Source: Stratiformator vulcanicus (GTDB lineage: Bacteria; Planctomycetota; Planctomycetia; Planctomycetales; Planctomycetaceae). From it: a stretch of DNA of 64,000 nucleotides. The notes below the pieces were generated by a model, which was given only the letters and a program-made list of their open reading frames with translations, ran no database searches and was not told the origin of the DNA. The stretch spans positions 2,829,712 to 2,893,711 of the forward strand of contig NZ_CP036268.1 of assembly GCF_007744515.1 (NCBI RefSeq). Reading direction: 5' to 3'. The translations under genes were made by a program, and so were the position numbers. This document shows, one piece after another, positions 18,474 to 27,842 of the stretch; position 1 is the stretch's first letter, and every line of letters begins with the position of its first letter.

Positions 18474-19565
18474 TTGCTTCCGGCAACGATTGCACACGAA
18501 TCTGACAATCAGTGGAAAAAGGCGTTGAGTAACTTCTCCGATCCCGATGAACATGAATCGGACGAGGCGGTCGAGATTTTATTCTCGAGCCGCCCGACTC
18601 CCGTCGTTGTGTCGTCACAAGCGGCGACGGTCGAAGAGGTGCCCCGACCGCGGCGACGCTCGTCGCGTTGGCCACTGCATCTGACGTTATTCCTGCTCAC
18701 CTGCGGCACAGTGTTCCTTGCCGGCGTGCAACCCGGCCATATCAACGGACCGCTCAATGGCGCATTTTGCTTGCTGGCGCTTGTGCTGCAAGACGGTTGG
18801 AACGCGTTTTCGACTCCGTTGATGATAACGTTCCTGAGCGATGCGTTCGTCTTCACGACCTGCCTCATGACAATTTTGCTCTGCCATGAGTTCGGTCACT
18901 TTTTCGCGGCAAAGTTTCACGGCGTGCCGGCATCTTTGCCGTACTTCATCCCGTTCCCGCTTGGTCCATTCGGGACGATGGGAGCCGTGATCGTTCAAAA
19001 CGGGCGGCGGGCCGACCGAGTTCAAGCATTCGATATCGGCATCGCCGGACCACTATGCGGACTTGTGCCCGCGCTGGGGGTCCTCATCTACGGCATCGTC
19101 AGTTCCGAGGCGATTCCGCGGGTCGAGTCGGGCATCGCCTATGGCGATCCACTGCTGGTCAAAGCGCTTTGCGGGTGGTTGCTGCCTGCTTACGAGTGGG
19201 GCACTTCGGACGTGCTGATTAACGCACCACTGTTCGCCGGTTGGATCGGAATCTTCATCACGGCGCTGAACTTGATGCCGGTCGGCCAGCTTGACGGCGG
19301 ACATATCCTCTACGGCTTGATTCGCCGCCGACAGCATGTCGTCTCGGCAGCGGTGATCGGGGCGGCCTTGGGGGCAATGTTCATCGCCGGAAAGTACTCG
19401 TATATGCCGATTCTGGTCCTCGTACTGCTGACCGGTTTTCGACATCCGCCGACGGCTAATGACCGCATCCCGTTGGGCACGGTGCGGCACGTACTGGGAT
19501 GGCTAACGCTCGGATTTCTCTTGATCGGGTTCACGCCTCAACCGTTGATCGCGGTCGGCAACTGA
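18474..19565 (+). CDS. M50 family site-2-type membrane metalloprotease
   Basis: 363 residues if TTG 18474 is used; TTG 18525 is an alternative. An acidic cytoplasmic N-terminus of about 60 residues and a basic RPRRRSSRW patch precede several membrane helices. The zinc-binding HEFGH (near residue 141) and the third ligand in NLMPVGQLDGGH (near residue 275) are both present, so the protein should be active. Members cleave within membranes, for example anti-sigma factors, or are orphan proteases. There is no PDZ domain. It is divergent from hemQ. Confidence 0.87.
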   Translation: MLPATIAHESDNQWKKALSNFSDPDEHESDEAVEILFSSRPTPVVVSSQAATVEEVPRPRRRSSRWPLHLTLFLLTCGTVFLAGVQPGHINGPLNGAFCLLALVLQDGWNAFSTPLMITFLSDAFVFTTCLMTILLCHEFGHFFAAKFHGVPASLPYFIPFPLGPFGTMGAVIVQNGRRADRVQAFDIGIAGPLCGLVPALGVLIYGIVSSEAIPRVESGIAYGDPLLVKALCGWLLPAYEWGTSDVLINAPLFAGWIGIFITALNLMPVGQLDGGHILYGLIRRRQHVVSAAVIGAALGAMFIAGKYSYMPILVLVLLTGFRHPPTANDRIPLGTVRHVLGWLTLGFLLIGFTPQPLIAVGN

Positions 19566-19587
19566 CGGCAACTGAGCTGTTTCGACC

Positions 19588-20433
19588 TCACTCGCCTTCC
19601 GTATTTGCTTTCATGAAGGCGAGTCCTTCTCGGGCGAGTTGCTCCTCGGTTTCGTACATGCGTCGCCAGATCCGGGTCGCCGCCGCGAGCTCCGGCAGGG
19701 CCAGACCGAAGGCCTCGATGGTCAGCCACCCGTCGTAATTCGATTCTTTCAGCGCGTCGAACGTTTCGTCCCAACGGACCTGACCATGGCCGGGAGTCGA
19801 GCGGTCATTCTCTGAAATATGGACATGGGCCATTTCGTCGGAACAGGCGTGGATCGCATCGGCGGGCGACTTCTCTTCGATGTTCGCGTGAAATGTGTCG
19901 TACATCATTTTGACACTCGGATGCCCCAACTCCCGACAGAACCGCGCTGCGTCGGCGTGGCTGTTCAGGAAATAGCATTCAAAGCGATTGAGCGCCTCAA
20001 CGACGAGTGTGACGTTGGACTCCGCCGCATAATCGCCGACATCGCTGAGTACCTCTTTCGCTCGCTCCCACTCGTCTTCGGTCCGACCGGTGCCGCTGAA
20101 CTCGCCCAGCGCCGAGTGCAGCGGACCGCACAGCAGTGTCGCTCCCGAGGCGACACACATATCGATCGTTCGCTTGAGATACTCGACTGCCGCGGCCCTG
20201 ACCTTTGGGTCGGCATCGATCGGATTTGTTTCCGGTCCGCAAACCGAGACGGCGGTCGCACCCAGATCGAGTTCAATCAGCCTTTCGCCCACCGTGGCGA
20301 AATTTTCTTCATCGTGCGAGAAGATCGGCAACTCGACGCCATCGTAGCCCCAATCTTTGAGTTGCCCCAAGAGTTCGAAATGCTCCGGCCGAACTTCACT
20401 GGTCCAAAGCAACATGTTGAAGCCATATTTCAT
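19588..20433 (-). CDS. sugar phosphate isomerase/epimerase-like TIM barrel
   Basis: 281 residues, Xylose-isomerase-like AP-endonuclease-2 fold. It begins MKYGFNMLLW and has GYDGVELP, the glutamate motif VVEALNRFE, MMYDTFHANIEE and MAHVHISENDRSTPGHG. It ends with a strand containing a glutamate (WLTIEAFG). This pattern fits D-tagatose/D-psicose 3-epimerase-type or hydroxypyruvate-isomerase-type enzymes with a divalent metal bound by Glu, Asp, His and Glu. The exact sugar is not predictable. It is convergent with the M50 gene. Confidence 0.87.
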   Translation of the reverse strand: MKYGFNMLLWTSEVRPEHFELLGQLKDWGYDGVELPIFSHDEENFATVGERLIELDLGATAVSVCGPETNPIDADPKVRAAAVEYLKRTIDMCVASGATLLCGPLHSALGEFSGTGRTEDEWERAKEVLSDVGDYAAESNVTLVVEALNRFECYFLNSHADAARFCRELGHPSVKMMYDTFHANIEEKSPADAIHACSDEMAHVHISENDRSTPGHGQVRWDETFDALKESNYDGWLTIEAFGLALPELAAATRIWRRMYETEEQLAREGLAFMKANTEGE

Positions 20434-20535
20434 GAGCGACTCGCGTGTGGAAGAAAAATTTCGTGAGCAAAACGGCGGTGGCAGTTGGTGAAATTGTCGT
20501 GAATCGTGTTGGAAGGCACCGTCTCGATAGATCGA

Positions 20536-21231
20536 TCAGGCTGCTTCGACGAGAGCTTTGCTGAAGCGGTCGGGCGGCAACAACAATGCCGACTGCGATT
20601 CGACAATCGGGAGTGCGGCTTCAAATACCGCCGTCGCGCCCTGATCCAATACAGGAAGACCGACCCGCTTCAACACCTGATTGACACGATACATCAGTCG
20701 CTCCGGATGGACATAGTCCGCAAGAAATCGCACTTCGACGAATTTGGGAATCAGCTTGCTGAGGTTTTCCGTCGATCGCGGGCACATCGCGTTGACAGCC
20801 GATTCCACGATGTCCGGTTCGACCGACGAGACGGCTTCGTAATACCGATCGAGCAGACCCGGATTCCGTGAGATTAATACGGCATCGAGCAGTAACTCCA
20901 TCGCGATATGCCCGAGAAATCCGGGGCGGAAGCCGTCGTCCGGACCGAGATGTTTGCGAAACAGGACCGCAATATGTCCGGTCGTTTCTGCGAAGGCGCG
21001 TGACCCGTGAAACCAGTCATCGTCCTCAAGATGGCGGGACACGCCGGCGGCAATCTCCGATCGCAGTTCGTCCGGTCCCTCAATGAACGGACCGACGTTG
21101 CGAGCCCGGAGCCGAACCTTACGGTCGACGGCGCTGAGCCAGTCGGGGCAAGCCGTGCCCGCGAGGAAATAGGGGCGATCGACATACCGGCATCCGTGGG
21201 CAAAATAATTCACGAAGATACGATCCGTCAC
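20536..21231 (-). CDS. hypothetical all-alpha protein, ACP-phosphodiesterase-like pattern
   Basis: 231 residues from GTG 21231. The N-terminus (VNYFAHGCRY, then LAGTACPDWL) and the histidine/aspartate runs HLEDDDWFHGSRAF and GHIAMELLLDAVL recall the metal-dependent, HD-like AcpH family ('NYLAH...GN...', 'H..ID.F...H', 'HVL.D'). The order of motifs fits but the residues are only partly conserved, so this is tentative. It is divergent from nadK, with 118 bp between start codons. Confidence 0.6.
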   Translation of the reverse strand: MTDRIFVNYFAHGCRYVDRPYFLAGTACPDWLSAVDRKVRLRARNVGPFIEGPDELRSEIAAGVSRHLEDDDWFHGSRAFAETTGHIAVLFRKHLGPDDGFRPGFLGHIAMELLLDAVLISRNPGLLDRYYEAVSSVEPDIVESAVNAMCPRSTENLSKLIPKFVEVRFLADYVHPERLMYRVNQVLKRVGLPVLDQGATAVFEAALPIVESQSALLLPPDRFSKALVEAA

Positions 21232-21349
21232 TAGCTTGAAGAGGAGGGCGACGACTCAATTGATACGGCGTTCATTGTCGCTCACCTGCAGATTGTGGAA
21301 AACTGACGTACGATCCGAAACCTCATCCGATCCCGTTGCGGAAATTCTG

Positions 21350-22219
21350 ATGACTCAGCCCCCGCTTCGACTGATCCTTCTGACGAGGGACTCGACCCCG
21401 CGTATCGCCAAAGCGCAGGCTTGGATCAGCGACTTTCTCAAGTCCCAAGCCGACGTCGAAATTGTCGCCGAAGGAATCATCGAAGACACCAAACCGAACG
21501 GCTACGATGCCGATTTGGCTGTCGTCTTGGGTGGGGACGGTGCGATCCTGCGGGCTTGTCGGCTGTTCGGCAGCGATCAGATTCCCTTGATCGGCGTCAA
21601 CCTCGGTCGGCTCGGCTTTCTAGCCGACCTTCAGCCGGAGGAGTTGAAAGAGCGGTTCAGCAGTCTCCGCAATCGCGAATACACGATCGTTGAAAACCTG
21701 ATGTATCGGTCCGTCCTGATCCGGGCTACGGGCGAACGTGAAGACTTTCTCGGGCTGAATGAAGTCGCGGTGATTTCCCAGTGCATGGGAATTTGCGATA
21801 CGTCGCTGACCATCGACGGGAATGCAGTCGCCGACTACAGCGCGGATGGATTGATCATCAGCACGCCCGTCGGCTCAACGGCGCACTCGCTCTCGGCGGG
21901 CGGACCGATCCTGCGGCAAAATCTTCCGGCATTCGTCGTCACGCCGATTTGCCCGCACACGTTGACAAACCGACCGCTCGTCGATTCTGCGGACAGCCTC
22001 TATGAAATGACGCTCGAGCGATCAACCGGCGGAGCCGTGCTGGTCATCGACGGTCAGATTCGACGCGACCTCGAACCGGGCGATCGCATTGAGGTCCGCC
22101 GGGCGGAAGTGACGTTCAAACTCGCGAAACTACCCGGACACAGTTACTACGCCACACTGCACCGGAAGCTCGGGTGGGCCGGTCAGCCGCATTATCGCGT
22201 CGATCCGGAAGCCGGATAG
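21350..22219 (+). CDS. nadK: NAD kinase
   Basis: 289 residues from ATG 21350. The upstream extension to 21236 lacks family similarity. The catalytic GGDG lies at residues 61-64, followed by NLGRLGFL, NEVAV, DGLIISTPVGSTAH and a C-terminal VLVIDGQ strand. It phosphorylates NAD+ to NADP+ with ATP or polyphosphate. Length and motif order are normal and it should be essential. Confidence 0.95.
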   Translation: MTQPPLRLILLTRDSTPRIAKAQAWISDFLKSQADVEIVAEGIIEDTKPNGYDADLAVVLGGDGAILRACRLFGSDQIPLIGVNLGRLGFLADLQPEELKERFSSLRNREYTIVENLMYRSVLIRATGEREDFLGLNEVAVISQCMGICDTSLTIDGNAVADYSADGLIISTPVGSTAHSLSAGGPILRQNLPAFVVTPICPHTLTNRPLVDSADSLYEMTLERSTGGAVLVIDGQIRRDLEPGDRIEVRRAEVTFKLAKLPGHSYYATLHRKLGWAGQPHYRVDPEAG

Positions 22220-22337
22220 TTTTGCTGCGAGCACCGGCGAGCGTTCTGATTGTCAGAAAATCAGCCTGTCGGTGACGGGACGAAATCGGTATCCTGCCGC
22301 CGATTCCAATTCGTTTCGGCACGGAAGGATCCGTCCC

Positions 22338-23258
22338 ATGCTGCGACTCACGACGTTCTGCATTCTTGTCGCCGGCCTCGTTCCCGCCACTTCAATGGCG
22401 ACGGAACCTGCGGTCGAAGCTGTGAAGCCCGAAGAGACGTATTTGCTGCGGTTCCAGTTTTCCGCTGGCGAAACGGTCTCCTATCACGCGGTGCATCAAG
22501 CAGTCGTTGAGACACGCAAAGGCGATTATAAAGAAAAGTCGCACCACACCTCGATAATGGAAAAGCACTACGAAGTCCGCGCGATCCGCCGCGGCGGTGC
22601 CGCGAAGCTCGTGCTGACCGTCGATCGCGCCGTGATGCGGGCGATGTTCAATGACGGTAAGCCGATCCAGTGGGACAGTGCTTCAGGAGATATCGCTCCC
22701 GCGGCTTTCGAGCGGCATGAGAACGTGATCGGCAAACCGTTGGCCGAGATCGTCGTCTCTCCGACGGGAGAATTCGTCGCCGGACGGCCTCTGTTGACTG
22801 CAGAAGAACTCAAAGGTGTCGGAACCGGGGCCGGCGACGACACCGCGAGCCGCAATTTCCTCATTCCGCTTCCCGAGAACGCCGTGAAACCCGGTGACGA
22901 GTGGAACGACAAGTTTGAAGCGAAGGTCACGGTCGACCGTAAGCTCGAGCGGACCGTCAAGTACATTCGTAAGTTTCGATTGGTGTCGGTCGAAGCCGGC
23001 GTCGCCAAGATCGAAACTTCGACATCGCTTATTACACCGGTCCGCGACCCGCAAATTCTAGTGCAGCTCGTTCAGCGTTCACCAAAAGGTGTGATCAAAT
23101 TCGACATCGAGTCGGGCCGAATCGTCAGCCGCACGACCTCGTCGAATAAGTCAGAGTACGGTTGGGCCGGCAGCGATAGCGTGATCCAAGCGGTAACGCG
23201 AGGCGAAGAACGGCTCGTCACCCCGACGGAACAAGGCGATCTCGTCGGCCGAAATTGA
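22338..23258 (+). CDS. exported hypothetical protein, DUF6263-like
   Basis: 306 residues from ATG 22338, with GGAAGGA about 8 nt upstream. Sec signal peptide MLRLTTFCILVAGLVPATSMA. The mature part is strand-rich: an opening YLLRFQFSAGETVSYH, a DSASGDIAP block and a PENAVKPGDEW block. This layout is like the DUF6263 group of secreted planctomycete and Bacteroidetes proteins. No catalytic residues are visible. It sits 118 bp after nadK. Confidence 0.7.
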   Translation: MLRLTTFCILVAGLVPATSMATEPAVEAVKPEETYLLRFQFSAGETVSYHAVHQAVVETRKGDYKEKSHHTSIMEKHYEVRAIRRGGAAKLVLTVDRAVMRAMFNDGKPIQWDSASGDIAPAAFERHENVIGKPLAEIVVSPTGEFVAGRPLLTAEELKGVGTGAGDDTASRNFLIPLPENAVKPGDEWNDKFEAKVTVDRKLERTVKYIRKFRLVSVEAGVAKIETSTSLITPVRDPQILVQLVQRSPKGVIKFDIESGRIVSRTTSSNKSEYGWAGSDSVIQAVTRGEERLVTPTEQGDLVGRN

Positions 23259-23466
23259 TCAGACAGGGCTACGCAATGGCCGGTCGGTCGTAATTGCCAC
23301 GGCAGCTATTTAAGGAAGTTCGCCGGGCAAAACGACTTCGCTTGAAACGTTTCCGCGACCGCCTAGACTCATCGTCAACGCTCTTCAATCGCGCCGAAAC
23401 CGGAAGGACGAAGGGCGTTTGCAACGCATAAGCTGACCGCGGCGCCTCGGGAGAAATACTTCGTCC

Positions 23467-24402
23467 ATGAAACGTGTCTCCCCTTCCGACGTCATTCGCA
23501 GTCTGATTGCGTCGGCCAAGAGAGTCGCGGACGAGTGCGATGCCGAGGCGGTGCTGCTGCTGGCTGACGTGCCGTTCGAATTTTCAGAGATGACGCAAAT
23601 CCTGAAGAAGTCGCGTCTCGTCGTCGCCAGTGACAAGCCCGACGTGCAAAGAGCCGCGCACGAGGACGGAATTGATTCCGTCCCGCTGCTGCATGAGCCA
23701 CAGACCAGAAGCTTACAGGTCACGCAGGCGCTGCTCGAAGCGATCGCCGATGACCTGCTGCAGCCGGGCGGAAAGGTCGTTTGCGTTTATAGCCTCTTCG
23801 AACGCGATGTTCTGGACACGGTCAGCATTGTCAACCTGGCCGATCAACTCTCTCGACTGACCGCCCGCGACTTGCGGCGCCTCGAGACGACGGTGCCGCT
23901 CGAAACCTTGCGACTGGTCGTTGACCTCGCCGTCGAGGTCGGTCGCGAAGGACGCGAAGGCAAGTCGGTCGGAACGATGTTCGTCGTCGGCGACCACCGG
24001 AAGGTTCTGCCGATGACGCACGAGCAAGTGCATGACCCGTTCAAAGGCTACGGAGCGAAGGATCGCATGATCCGCAGCCCTCGTGTGCAGGAGAGCATGA
24101 AGGAAATCGCACAGCTCGACGGCGCCTTCATTATTTCATCGGACGGGCAGGTTCGTGCGGCGGGCCGCAATATCGACGCGCCGGCAACCGGACTGACGCT
24201 CTCCAAGGGACTCGGCTCGCGCCATTGGGCGGCGGCTGCCATTTCGAAACAGACGAAAGCGGTCGCCATTGCGGTTTCGGAATCGACCGGGACAGTGCGC
24301 ATCTTCCAAAATGGATTTGTCGTGCTGCGGATCGAACCCATGGAACGTGGCCTGAAGTGGTCATCGTTCGAGACGGAGCCACCGCCGTCGGATGACAAAT
24401 AA
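23467..24402 (+). CDS. diadenylate cyclase (DisA_N/DAC domain), DacZ-like architecture
   Basis: 311 residues. Residues 1-170 form an alpha/beta domain resembling the pyruvate-kinase-like N-domain of archaeal DacZ. Residues 180-300 are the DAC domain that joins two ATP into cyclic di-AMP. The DGA motif is at 218-220 and the partner motif reads RHW at 252-254 in place of the usual RHR; the following VSESTG strand is intact. There is no membrane segment (unlike CdaA) and no helix-hairpin-helix DNA-binding part (unlike DisA). It is probably cytoplasmic. The start has only a distant GGGAG. Confidence 0.82.
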   Translation: MKRVSPSDVIRSLIASAKRVADECDAEAVLLLADVPFEFSEMTQILKKSRLVVASDKPDVQRAAHEDGIDSVPLLHEPQTRSLQVTQALLEAIADDLLQPGGKVVCVYSLFERDVLDTVSIVNLADQLSRLTARDLRRLETTVPLETLRLVVDLAVEVGREGREGKSVGTMFVVGDHRKVLPMTHEQVHDPFKGYGAKDRMIRSPRVQESMKEIAQLDGAFIISSDGQVRAAGRNIDAPATGLTLSKGLGSRHWAAAAISKQTKAVAIAVSESTGTVRIFQNGFVVLRIEPMERGLKWSSFETEPPPSDDK

Positions 24403-24628
24403 GCTGACTGGTGACCTCTTCCCGCGTCATCGATCGAAGATTCAAGGCCAACCCACGGGTGCCGCTCGTCGGTCGCTCAAGTCGTAATGATCTTTGCGGT
24501 TGTGGCGCAATCTGCTAAAGCCTGATTGCAGCGGCGTGATTCCTTTTGAGGATCGCGCTCGAAATCCAAACGGGCGGCCCGATTCGGCCGAACGTGTGAT
24601 TCCGACGACCACACCGGAAGGGACTCCG

Positions 24629-27103
24629 ATGGGCCACTGGATCTGGCGAACGATTGCGATGGCCGGCGTGACGAGCCTCGGCTTGTTGATCTTGGCGCAC
24701 ACCCAGCAAAACCTGACGGCTGCCCCTTCGGCTGCTGAGGCGATCACGACCGTTGATTGGAATGCCGTTGGCGATCCCGATTCGCCGGGCGAAACCCCGT
24801 CTGACGCGACCGCCTTCGCATCGATCGAGGACGAGATTCACCCCGTGCCCGATGCCGCACAAGCGGAACCGGATGTGGAGTTGGCTCAGAATGATGCTCC
24901 GCCGCAGGAGTCGACGTGGGGCCTCGATTTTCGGGCTTCGCCGTTGGCCGATGCTGCATTCGAAACTTCGGCCGCCGAACAACCTTCGACACCTTCGGAG
25001 CGAAATCGCCGGTTCGTGCGGAATTCCGATTTCGACGTCACGGCCGACGCACCGACCGGGTCGAACATCGAACAAACGCAGTTCCGGGCTGTCGAGGACC
25101 CATTCGATGGATTTGAGCCGGTCGCGCAAGACCCGGCACCGGTGCAGCCTGTCGCGACCGAAACGTCATTCGGATTTTCGCCCGAGCCGATCCCCACAAA
25201 CGAATACGCACCTGCCGCCGAGTCCGAGAGCAATTGGCCGGCCTTCGATCCTGTCGAGCAGGCTCCAACGCCGGCGTTCGATGGGAACCCATCGCCGGCA
25301 CCAAATCAGTGGGACAACACGCCACCCGAACAACCGACGCAGGGCAATCTGCACACCAATTTCGAATTGGAATATGACACCAAATCGCCTCCCACGGCTG
25401 CGCCCGAACCGATCGACGACTTTTTGATCCCGCCGGGCGACAACGCGTCTCAGGCGGCACCGCGACAGACCAATCTCGACCAGCCATTTAATAGCGGCAC
25501 CAAGAACGAATTCGGTAACGAGTTCGACAGAGACTTCGATCGCGGGTTCGAACCGCGCCGTCGCGATCGTGATCCCTTTGGCGAAGAGAGTGATTCGGCG
25601 GCAAATTCGCGAGAAGCCGTTCCGGCGTTCGATGAGCGTGAGCCCACCGATCGGCCGCGACTGCTTCCCGCTTCCGATTTCGAACTGCGTGGCGTCGGCA
25701 CCGTCGGCGAAAACGCTTCCGTGACTCCGCAGCAACCGACGCTCAAGATCGAAAAGTCGGCTCCCGAGACCGCTGTGATCGGCCAACCGTACGTCTATGA
25801 AATTCAGGTCCGCAATACGGGTAAGGCGGACGCCTATCAGGTCCGCGTCGAAGATCTTGTCCCGCGCGGAACGACCCTTTCAGGCACGATCCCGCAGGCG
25901 GAAATGCGCGGCAAAACACTCGTTTGGGACCTTGGAACCCTGAAGTCCGGGGCCGAGGAAGCGATTAAGGTTCGGGTCGTCCCGAATACCTCCGGCCGAA
26001 TCGGCAGCGTCGCTACGGTTAGTTTCGCTTCCGAAGTCGCCGCGCGAACCCGGATCGTCTCGCCAAAGCTCTCACTCTCTGTTGAGGCACCGGCCACGGT
26101 GAATCTCGGCGAGTTCTGCGAATTCCACTTCGAAATGGAGAACTCGGGCGAAGCCGATGCCACCGGGGTGATCCTCGGGCAAACTCTTCCCGAAGGATTC
26201 AAACATCAGGACGGCCGCGATCTCGAATATGAAGTCGGCACGCTCAAAGCCGGTGAACGCCGATCGGTGCGGCTGAAAGTCGCCACGGTCGGTACCGGAC
26301 AGTTCCTCAGCCGGGCCGCCCTTTCGGCACAGGGCGGACTGCAGGTCGAAGGCAAAGCGGTTGTGACGATCGAAGATCGCCGACTGCTCTTAACGCGGAC
26401 TGGTCCGGAGGCTCGCGTCATCGGTCAGCCGGGCAAGTACGTCAATCAGGTTGAAAACCCGGGTAATGCTTCGCTTCAAAGCGTCTCACTCGTCGAGACT
26501 CTGCCGGAGGGACTGAGATTCCTCCGCGCCTCCGACGGCGGCACGTTCGATCCAAGATCGCGTCAAGTCATATGGAACCTTGCGTCGCTCGCTCCGGGTC
26601 AAACCTTGGAAACAACAGTCTGGCTCACCCCCGAAAAAATCGGTTCTTTCAAATCGAACGTGACGGTCAGCGAAGTCGGCGGACGCGAAGCGTCGGTTCA
26701 ATCGATGACCAGTGTGGCCGGGTACGCGAAGATCAGCCCGAATATTACCGGCACGGAAATCCCCATCACCGTCGGCGAACGCTGCTCGGTCGAAGTGGCG
26801 ATTGAGAATCGAGGTTCCGGAGCGGCGGACGATGTGGAGTTGACCGTCGACCTGTCACCGCAACTGCGACTTCTTGATGTCCGTGGCGACTTAAAACCGG
26901 CTGCGGATCAGTTCGCGGCGGTCAAAGCCACAAGCTACCGTCTCGGGCGGCCGCTTGATCCGGCTGAAACGAAGTTTGTGACGTTGGTCGTCGAGGGCGT
27001 TTCCGCCGGCGACGGAAGAATTCGATGCCGCATCTCCGACAAAGACGGCAAGACCCCCATCACGACGGATGACCTGATTCGAGTCTTCGACGCGGCAAGA
27101 TAA
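24629..27103 (+). CDS. DUF11-repeat exported surface protein
   Basis: 824 residues from ATG 24629, with GGAAGGG about 8 nt upstream. An N-terminal membrane segment ([19 protein letters not shown]) is followed by roughly 350 residues of low-complexity Pro/Ala/Glu/Asn sequence and then about four Ig-like DUF11 (TIGR01451) repeats, for example [38 protein letters not shown] and [16 protein letters not shown]. Such repeats build cell-surface or periplasmic stalks. It lies 71 bp before queF on the same strand. Confidence 0.83.
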   Translation: MGHWIWRTIAMAGVTSLGLLILAHTQQNLTAAPSAAEAITTVDWNAVGDPDSPGETPSDATAFASIEDEIHPVPDAAQAEPDVELAQNDAPPQESTWGLDFRASPLADAAFETSAAEQPSTPSERNRRFVRNSDFDVTADAPTGSNIEQTQFRAVEDPFDGFEPVAQDPAPVQPVATETSFGFSPEPIPTNEYAPAAESESNWPAFDPVEQAPTPAFDGNPSPAPNQWDNTPPEQPTQGNLHTNFELEYDTKSPPTAAPEPIDDFLIPPGDNASQAAPRQTNLDQPFNSGTKNEFGNEFDRDFDRGFEPRRRDRDPFGEESDSAANSREAVPAFDEREPTDRPRLLPASDFELRGVGTVGENASVTPQQPTLKIEKSAPETAVIGQPYVYEIQVRNTGKADAYQVRVEDLVPRGTTLSGTIPQAEMRGKTLVWDLGTLKSGAEEAIKVRVVPNTSGRIGSVATVSFASEVAARTRIVSPKLSLSVEAPATVNLGEFCEFHFEMENSGEADATGVILGQTLPEGFKHQDGRDLEYEVGTLKAGERRSVRLKVATVGTGQFLSRAALSAQGGLQVEGKAVVTIEDRRLLLTRTGPEARVIGQPGKYVNQVENPGNASLQSVSLVETLPEGLRFLRASDGGTFDPRSRQVIWNLASLAPGQTLETTVWLTPEKIGSFKSNVTVSEVGGREASVQSMTSVAGYAKISPNITGTEIPITVGERCSVEVAIENRGSGAADDVELTVDLSPQLRLLDVRGDLKPAADQFAAVKATSYRLGRPLDPAETKFVTLVVEGVSAGDGRIRCRISDKDGKTPITTDDLIRVFDAAR

Positions 27104-27174
27104 CCGGTCTGAGAAAGTGGCCTCCAACGGCTTCGCCCGATAGAGTTCGTGCGACACTCACGAGGAGACCACTG

Positions 27175-27540
27175 ATGGACCCGTCGAAGCTGGAGCAGAT
27201 TGCCCTGCTCGAAACCTTTGAGAACCCGCACCCGGCTCGCGATTATCAGATCGAGACGGTCGTGCCGGAGTTCACGAGCCTGTGCCCGAAGACCGGTCAG
27301 CCCGACTTCGGCACGCTGACGATCACCTACACGCCGGCCGATGTCTGCGTGGAGCTGAAGTCACTGAAGATGTACCTGCAGAGCTTCCGGAACGTGGGCG
27401 CCTTCTACGAGGATGTCACCAACCGGATTCTCGATGACCTCGTCTCGGTGACCCACCCGAAGCACATGAAGCTGATCGCTGCGTTTACGCCGCGCGGGGG
27501 AATTCGGACCAACGTGATCGTCGAGCATCGTTCCGAATAA
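27175..27540 (+). CDS. queF: NADPH-dependent 7-cyano-7-deazaguanine reductase QueF (type I)
   Basis: 121 residues with a strong GAGGAG ribosome site. The nitrile-reductase Cys is Cys37 in [10 protein letters not shown], with the partner Asp44. The QueF motif [14 protein letters not shown] is at residues 60-73. The enzyme reduces preQ0 to preQ1 for queuosine tRNA modification. It is a single-domain member with a slightly shorter N-terminus than the B. subtilis enzyme. Confidence 0.95.
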   Translation: MDPSKLEQIALLETFENPHPARDYQIETVVPEFTSLCPKTGQPDFGTLTITYTPADVCVELKSLKMYLQSFRNVGAFYEDVTNRILDDLVSVTHPKHMKLIAAFTPRGGIRTNVIVEHRSE

Positions 27541-27663
27541 ATAGGCGCGTCATCGACCGTCAGCCCGCGTCTCGAACGATCAATCTCTTACCGCAACGCG
27601 AGGCACCGATTCTTCGGTCGCGGGTCAGTTTCGAAAGAGAGTTGTGCTATTTCCTTGGGTGGT

Positions 27664-27689
27664 CGGGGACGGCGCTTTCGCCGCCCCCG
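27664..27689. repeat. 11-bp-stem hairpin (one mismatch, CTTT loop)
   Basis: The left arm 27664-27674 pairs with 27679-27689 apart from one A-C mismatch. No T-tract follows on either strand, so it is either a repeat-type palindrome or an inefficient terminator between convergent genes. Confidence 0.55.
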
Positions 27690-27745
27690 GAACGCGTCCT
27701 CTCAAATTCGGACTGCTTCACGAAGGCATACCAGAGACAAGTCCC

Positions 27746-27775
27746 CTGTGGGCGTCGTAAAAACGCCGTCCACAG
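27746..27775. repeat. 13-bp-stem hairpin (AAAA loop, two wobble pairs)
   Basis: Arms 27746-27758 and 27763-27775 pair over 13 positions with two G-T wobbles. The core is like that of the hairpin 57 bp upstream. It could stop transcription from either side. Confidence 0.55.
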
Positions 27776-27842
27776 CCACCCTCCCGAACTTCTGATCCCT
27801 GCGAACTGACCCACGACCGATTTTGGGACGTCGATCAAGACT

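Larger units (their letters stand above)
27541..27842. other. 302-bp convergent spacer with two hairpins
   Basis: The spacer lies between the queF end (+) and the aminotransferase end (-). No gene is visible. It carries two long stems (listed separately) that share a GACGGCG/CGCCGTC core. Confidence 0.6.

Noticed and set aside
18266-18508. N-terminal extension of hemQ to TTG 18508
   Set aside because: It would overlap the start of the M50 gene on the other strand, and TTG 18265 has a good ribosome site and gives family length.
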